Source: JAICIG01 sp035532215 (lineage in GTDB: Bacteria > Planctomycetota > Planctomycetia > Pirellulales > JAICIG01). Taken from it: a stretch of 8,194 bases of DNA. Numbering within the stretch: the stretch's first letter is position 1; each line of letters begins with the position of its first letter. Positions 5,795 to 8,194 of this stretch are shown piece by piece. Under the pieces are notes generated by a model. It was not told the origin of the DNA. It was given only the letters and a program-made list of their open reading frames with translations, and did not search any database. The stretch spans positions 1 to 8,194 of the forward strand of contig DATKRK010000124.1 of NCBI GenBank assembly GCA_035532215.1, in the 5' to 3' direction. A program made the translations under genes and the position numbers.

Positions 5795-7045
5795 TCAACC
5801 CTTGTTGCGGCGGCCGACACAATACAGCGTTCGATCCGACCGCAACAGCAACTGGCCTTCGCAGGGCGCGGGCGAGGCGCGGAAGATCTCGTCGCCGGTC
5901 GTTTCGAGTTTGTTGCGAGCGACGACCTTCATCTCGGGCGCCGGCTCCAGCACGACCATCGTGCCGTCCTCCGAAAGAAAGTAGGCCAGCCCGGCAGCGG
6001 CGATCGGGGAGGCCGAATAGTTGCCGCCCAGCCGATCCTGCCAGACAACCGTGCCTTGCCGCGCGTCGTAACACACGGCGACTCCCTGCATGCCGACCAC
6101 GATCACATAATCGCCAATCACGATCGGCGAGGGCAGATCGCGGCCGACGCGGCGCGGCGTGTGCCAGGCCATGCGGCTGGAGGTGACGTCTCCCTCGCCG
6201 CCCGGCCGCACGGCGTAGACGTCGCCCGCCAGGCCGTTGACCAGATAGACCAACCCGTCGCCGGGCGTCGCCGTCGGCTCGCCGCGGCCGTTGAAACTCT
6301 TGCAAAACCAGAGCTGATTGCCGGTTGCCGGATCGTAGGCCGTCACGCCCGTGTGACCGTTGAGCACGAGCTCTTCCCGGTCGCCCGAGCGAATCAAGAC
6401 CGGCGTGCTCCAGCCGCGAAAGTCGGGCCGGCGCTGGCGCCAAACTTCACGGCCCGTTCGCTTGTCGAAGGCCGCAATGAACGAGTCGGCGTCAGCGTCG
6501 CCGTTTTGAATCACCAGGTCGCCGACCAGCACCGGACAGGCCGCCGTGCCCCAAGGATTCTCGAACGGGCCCAAGTCTTTCGACCACAGCGGCTCGCCGT
6601 CGACAGTGAAGGCGTGCAAGCCGGCCCGGCCAAAGAAGGCGATCACCACCTGGCCATCGGTCGCGCAGCTCGGCGTGGCCCAGGTGTTCATCTTGTGCAG
6701 CTTTTCGGGCGTGCCGTTGAACTCGATCGTCTTTTCCCAGACGAGCTTTCTGTTCGAGCGATCGACGCACAACACGCTGCGCTTCGAACCGTCGTCGCTG
6801 GCCGAAGTCAAAAAGATCCGATCATCCCAGACGATCGGCGACGACTGCCCGCGACCGGGTAATTCGGTCTTCCAGGCCACGTCGGCCGCGGTCCACTCGA
6901 CGGGCAACTGCTTTTCGGCCGACTGCCCGTCTCCCCGCGGTCCTCGCCAGCGCGGCCAGCGAGTTTCGGCCTGGCCGGCGCGTTGCGCGCAGAACACCAA
7001 CAGCAGGCAGACCATCAGACAGCGATTCGAACGCTCGACATTCAC
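5795..7045 (-). CDS. Exported PQQ-like beta-propeller repeat protein (PQQ-2)
   Basis: The protein is 416 residues from a GTG start. Residues 1-26 are a signal peptide (hydrophobic 9-20, A-G-Q-A26/E27). The mature chain opens with RWPRWRGPRGDG (29-40), the same N-terminal signature as PQQ-1. The blade motifs are DRSNRKLVW, TVDGEPLW, DKRTGREVW, DPATGNQLW and DARQGTVVW, then a final TLYCVGRR strand, consistent with seven or eight blades. The fold is clear; the ligand is not. Nothing identifies a PQQ site, and the length is far below quinoprotein dehydrogenases. GTG 7045 was chosen because GAGGAG lies 8 bases upstream; the TTG at 7066 in the same frame has no ribosome site. The serine hydrolase follows after 30 bp, so the two are probably one transcript, while the kinase upstream is separated by 177 bp containing a long inverted repeat. 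Confidence 0.92.
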   Translation of the reverse strand: MNVERSNRCLMVCLLLVFCAQRAGQAETRWPRWRGPRGDGQSAEKQLPVEWTAADVAWKTELPGRGQSSPIVWDDRIFLTSASDDGSKRSVLCVDRSNRKLVWEKTIEFNGTPEKLHKMNTWATPSCATDGQVVIAFFGRAGLHAFTVDGEPLWSKDLGPFENPWGTAACPVLVGDLVIQNGDADADSFIAAFDKRTGREVWRQRRPDFRGWSTPVLIRSGDREELVLNGHTGVTAYDPATGNQLWFCKSFNGRGEPTATPGDGLVYLVNGLAGDVYAVRPGGEGDVTSSRMAWHTPRRVGRDLPSPIVIGDYVIVVGMQGVAVCYDARQGTVVWQDRLGGNYSASPIAAAGLAYFLSEDGTMVVLEPAPEMKVVARNKLETTGDEIFRASPAPCEGQLLLRSDRTLYCVGRRNKG

Positions 7046-7053
7046 CGGAGAGA

Positions 7054-7059
7054 CTCCTC
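7054..7059 (-). promoter_or_regulatory. Ribosome binding site of PQQ-2
   Basis: Leftward GAGGAG lies 8 bases before the GTG at 7045. This strong site settles the start at GTG rather than at the in-frame TTG seven codons upstream, whose reading would place the ribosome site inside the coding sequence. Confidence 0.8.
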
Positions 7060-7095
7060 GGTTCAAGGGTGCGCAGCACTATTTGCTAAAAGTTC

Positions 7096-7181
7096 TCACG
7101 CGGAGGCGCGGAGCCGCGGAAAGAAGAGCAAGATGGGTTTGCAACTCGTTCCTCTCTCCGCGGCTCCGCGCCTCCGCGTGA
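7096..7181. repeat. 25-bp perfect inverted repeat between kinase and PQQ-2 genes
   Basis: The arms at 7096-7120 and 7157-7181 are perfectly complementary over 25 bp, with a 36-base loop. After one mismatch, three more pairs extend the stem (AGA with TCT). Each arm is built from short GCGGAG-like units (CGCGGAG, GCGCGGAG, CCGCGGA), a composition I recall from widespread intergenic repeats in planctomycetes and neighbouring phyla. It lies 41 bp after the kinase stop and about 50 bp before the PQQ-2 start. Read leftward, the stem is followed by GAACTTTTAG, with only four Ts, so it is at best a weak intrinsic terminator. It would also stabilise the 3' end of the kinase mRNA. Confidence 0.85.
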
Positions 7182-7222
7182 AATGCCCCGTCCCAAGGCG
7201 GTTCCCATTATTCCTCGCCTCT

Positions 7223-8029
7223 TCAAGGCCCCCCTTCGCGAACCGGGCTCGGCGCGGCCACAAGATGCTGCCGGTCGGTGCGCCAAAGCCAGATGCCGCC
7301 GCGCATGCCGTCGTCGTTCGAGACCGTTTCGACGCCGCTGGGCAAGTCGAACTCGATGTGGCGAGCGTTGCCGCCGCCGATGAACAACGTGTCGAAGTTC
7401 GTCAAGCTGCGGATGGTTTCGATCGCTCGCTCCAAGCGGCGATTCCATTTCTTCTTGCCGATCTGGTTGAGCGCCGCGTCGCCCAACTGCTCTTCGTAAG
7501 TCTCTTGCTTGCGGAACGGATGATGGGCCAGTTCGAGGTGCGGCGAGATCCAGCCGTCTTCGAACAGCGAGGAGCCGAAGCCCGTGCCGAGCGTGATGAC
7601 CATCTCGATGCCCTGGCCGCGAATGGCGCCGAGCCCCTGCACGTCGGCGTCGTTTTCCACCCGCACCGGCTTGCCCAACTCGCGCGACAAAGCGCCGGCC
7701 AGATCGAAGCCGCACCAATCGTCCTGGCCGAGATTGTGGGCCGTCTTGATGATGCCTTTGCGCACCACGCCGGGAAAGCCCGCCGAGACGCGATCGTAGG
7801 CCGGCAACGGCTGCACCAGCTTCACCAGCGCCTCGAGGACCGCGCCGGGCTGCGAGGGATGCGGCGTTTCCACGCGGACGCGATCGACGAGCATTTCCCC
7901 CTGTTCGTCGAGCACGGAGGCCTTGAGCCCCGTTCCGCCGACGTCGATGGCCAGGGTGTGAACTTGATTTTCCGAGCGGCCGGCCGCGACGCCGGCCGTC
8001 GTTGTCGCCGCGTTATCTGTAGCGCTCAT
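7223..8029 (-). CDS. ppgK: ROK-family sugar kinase, probable polyphosphate glucokinase
   Basis: The protein is 268 residues with no signal peptide, so it is cytoplasmic. D29-V-G-G-T-G-L-K36 is the N-terminal phosphate-binding motif of the ASKHA/ROK fold. E125-N126-D127-A-D129 supplies the expected catalytic Asp127. TLGTGFGSSLF (146-156) and FIGGGNAR (216-223) are the later nucleotide-site motifs. HLELAHHPF (164-172) with TYEEQLG (177-183) stands where sugar-binding residues lie. The ROK zinc cysteine cluster (CxCGxxGC) is absent, as in polyphosphate glucokinases, and the motif run resembles those more than NagK or repressor-type ROK proteins. The reaction would be glucose plus polyphosphate or ATP to glucose-6-phosphate; the phosphoryl donor is inferred. 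ATG 8029 is set by AGGAGG 4 bases upstream. The upstream in-frame extension to 8095 overlaps the likely promoter. It is the only cytoplasmic enzyme in the window. Confidence 0.85.
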   Translation of the reverse strand: MSATDNAATTTAGVAAGRSENQVHTLAIDVGGTGLKASVLDEQGEMLVDRVRVETPHPSQPGAVLEALVKLVQPLPAYDRVSAGFPGVVRKGIIKTAHNLGQDDWCGFDLAGALSRELGKPVRVENDADVQGLGAIRGQGIEMVITLGTGFGSSLFEDGWISPHLELAHHPFRKQETYEEQLGDAALNQIGKKKWNRRLERAIETIRSLTNFDTLFIGGGNARHIEFDLPSGVETVSNDDGMRGGIWLWRTDRQHLVAAPSPVREGGP

Positions 8030-8033
8030 AGTG

Positions 8034-8039
8034 CCTCCT
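8034..8039 (-). promoter_or_regulatory. Ribosome binding site of the ROK kinase
   Basis: A full leftward AGGAGG lies 4 bases before the ATG at 8029. Just upstream, 8045-8059 can form a 5-bp hairpin (GCGCC, loop GCGTA, GGCGC) in the leader, close enough to affect ribosome access, though the stem is short. Confidence 0.8.
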
Positions 8040-8066
8040 GGAAAGCGCCGCGTAGGCGCCTGCGTT

Positions 8067-8095
8067 ACCATACTTTGAATGCGGCGTTCCGGCAA
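8067..8095 (-). promoter_or_regulatory. Possible sigma70-like promoter for the ROK kinase
   Basis: On the minus strand TTGCCG (8095-8090) and TATGGT (8072-8067) are 17 bases apart, each matching the consensus at 4 of 6 positions. The -10 ends 37 bases before the ATG, leaving a short leader that holds the ribosome site and a small hairpin. This is the most plausible promoter I see in the window, but it is still a by-eye call. Confidence 0.35.
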
Positions 8096-8142
8096 GAATA
8101 GGGGCCGAGCGACATCAGCCGGCGTGGGAGACGAAGGCTCCG

Positions 8143-8194
8143 ATGAAGATTTTAGCGGTTCAGCGCTACTCGGGTTCAGCGCTATTAGGCGCCG
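8143..8194 (+). CDS. Possible start of a rightward gene, cut by the window edge
   Basis: An ATG at 8143 opens a frame that stays open to the end of the window (17 codons, beginning MKILAVQRYSGSA). AAGG lies 6 bases upstream and GGAGA lies a little further away. The frame is divergent from the kinase, which suits the 113-bp interval. It runs through a 16-bp-period repeat and is too short to judge coding character, so it may be chance. No family can be named. Confidence 0.25.
   Translation, partial: MKILAVQRYSGSALLGA
8157..8184. repeat. 16-bp-period direct repeat at the right edge
   Basis: The 12-mer GGTTCAGCGCTA occurs at 8157-8168 and again at 8173-8184, giving a period of 16. Each contains the palindrome AGCGCT. 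It may be a pair of binding sites, the start of a longer repeat array beyond the window, or part of a coding sequence beginning at 8143. Confidence 0.6.

Noticed and set aside
5060..6862. A 600-codon open frame on the plus strand
   Set aside because: It is antisense to the serine hydrolase and PQQ-2, both of which have recognisable motifs, signal peptides and ribosome sites. Long antisense frames are expected in GC-rich codon use, and its translation shows no domain.
6983..8101. A 372-codon open frame on the plus strand
   Set aside because: It is antisense to the ROK kinase and runs through the 25-bp inverted repeat; no motif or ribosome site supports it.
1..8194. CRISPR array, tRNA, rRNA, transposase, toxin-antitoxin or defence genes
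   Set aside because: No regularly spaced short repeats with unique spacers, no recognisable RNA gene and no gene product of these kinds was seen on either strand.

Overview
The window is GC-rich and densely coded. Its gene content points to a planctomycete, most likely of the Pirellulales or a related group. The evidence is two exported PQQ-like beta-propeller proteins that begin with the W-P-x-x-R-G signature common in that phylum, a DUF1570 HExxH protein, an exported family of unknown function that I associate with planctomycetes, and palindromic intergenic repeats. This assignment rests on recognising families by eye, not on a search.

Layout. Positions 1-429 hold no convincing gene. They carry two identical 83-bp direct repeats (7-89 and 234-316), each ending in a 55-bp nested palindrome. 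A PQQ-like beta-propeller gene is read leftward from 1734 to 430. Across a 140-bp divergent interval, two genes run rightward: a cytochrome P460-like lipoprotein with a CxxCH haem motif (1875-2609) and a secreted protein of unknown function (2674-3537). They converge, with a 22-bp gap, on four leftward genes. In transcription order these are a ROK-family kinase resembling polyphosphate glucokinase (8029-7223), a second PQQ-like beta-propeller (7045-5795), a class-A-beta-lactamase-fold serine hydrolase (5764-4784) and a DUF1570 putative metallopeptidase (4681-3560). The propeller and the hydrolase are 30 bp apart and probably cotranscribed. A 25-bp perfect inverted repeat lies between the kinase and the second propeller gene.

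How the genes fit together. Six of the seven genes have a signal peptide or lipobox, so the window is mostly envelope or periplasmic in destination; only the kinase looks cytoplasmic. I see no single pathway that joins them, and nothing shows a defence system, a mobile element with a transposase, or an RNA gene. The start sites of PQQ-1, the serine hydrolase, PQQ-2 and the kinase were set by clear Shine-Dalgarno sequences. The P460, unknown-secreted and DUF1570 starts are less certain.

The points most worth checking are the repeat families, the serine hydrolase that lacks the class A deacylation glutamate and has KGG in place of KTG, the palindrome embedded in that gene's 5' end, and the pairing of a P460-type haem lipoprotein with an uncharacterised secreted protein.
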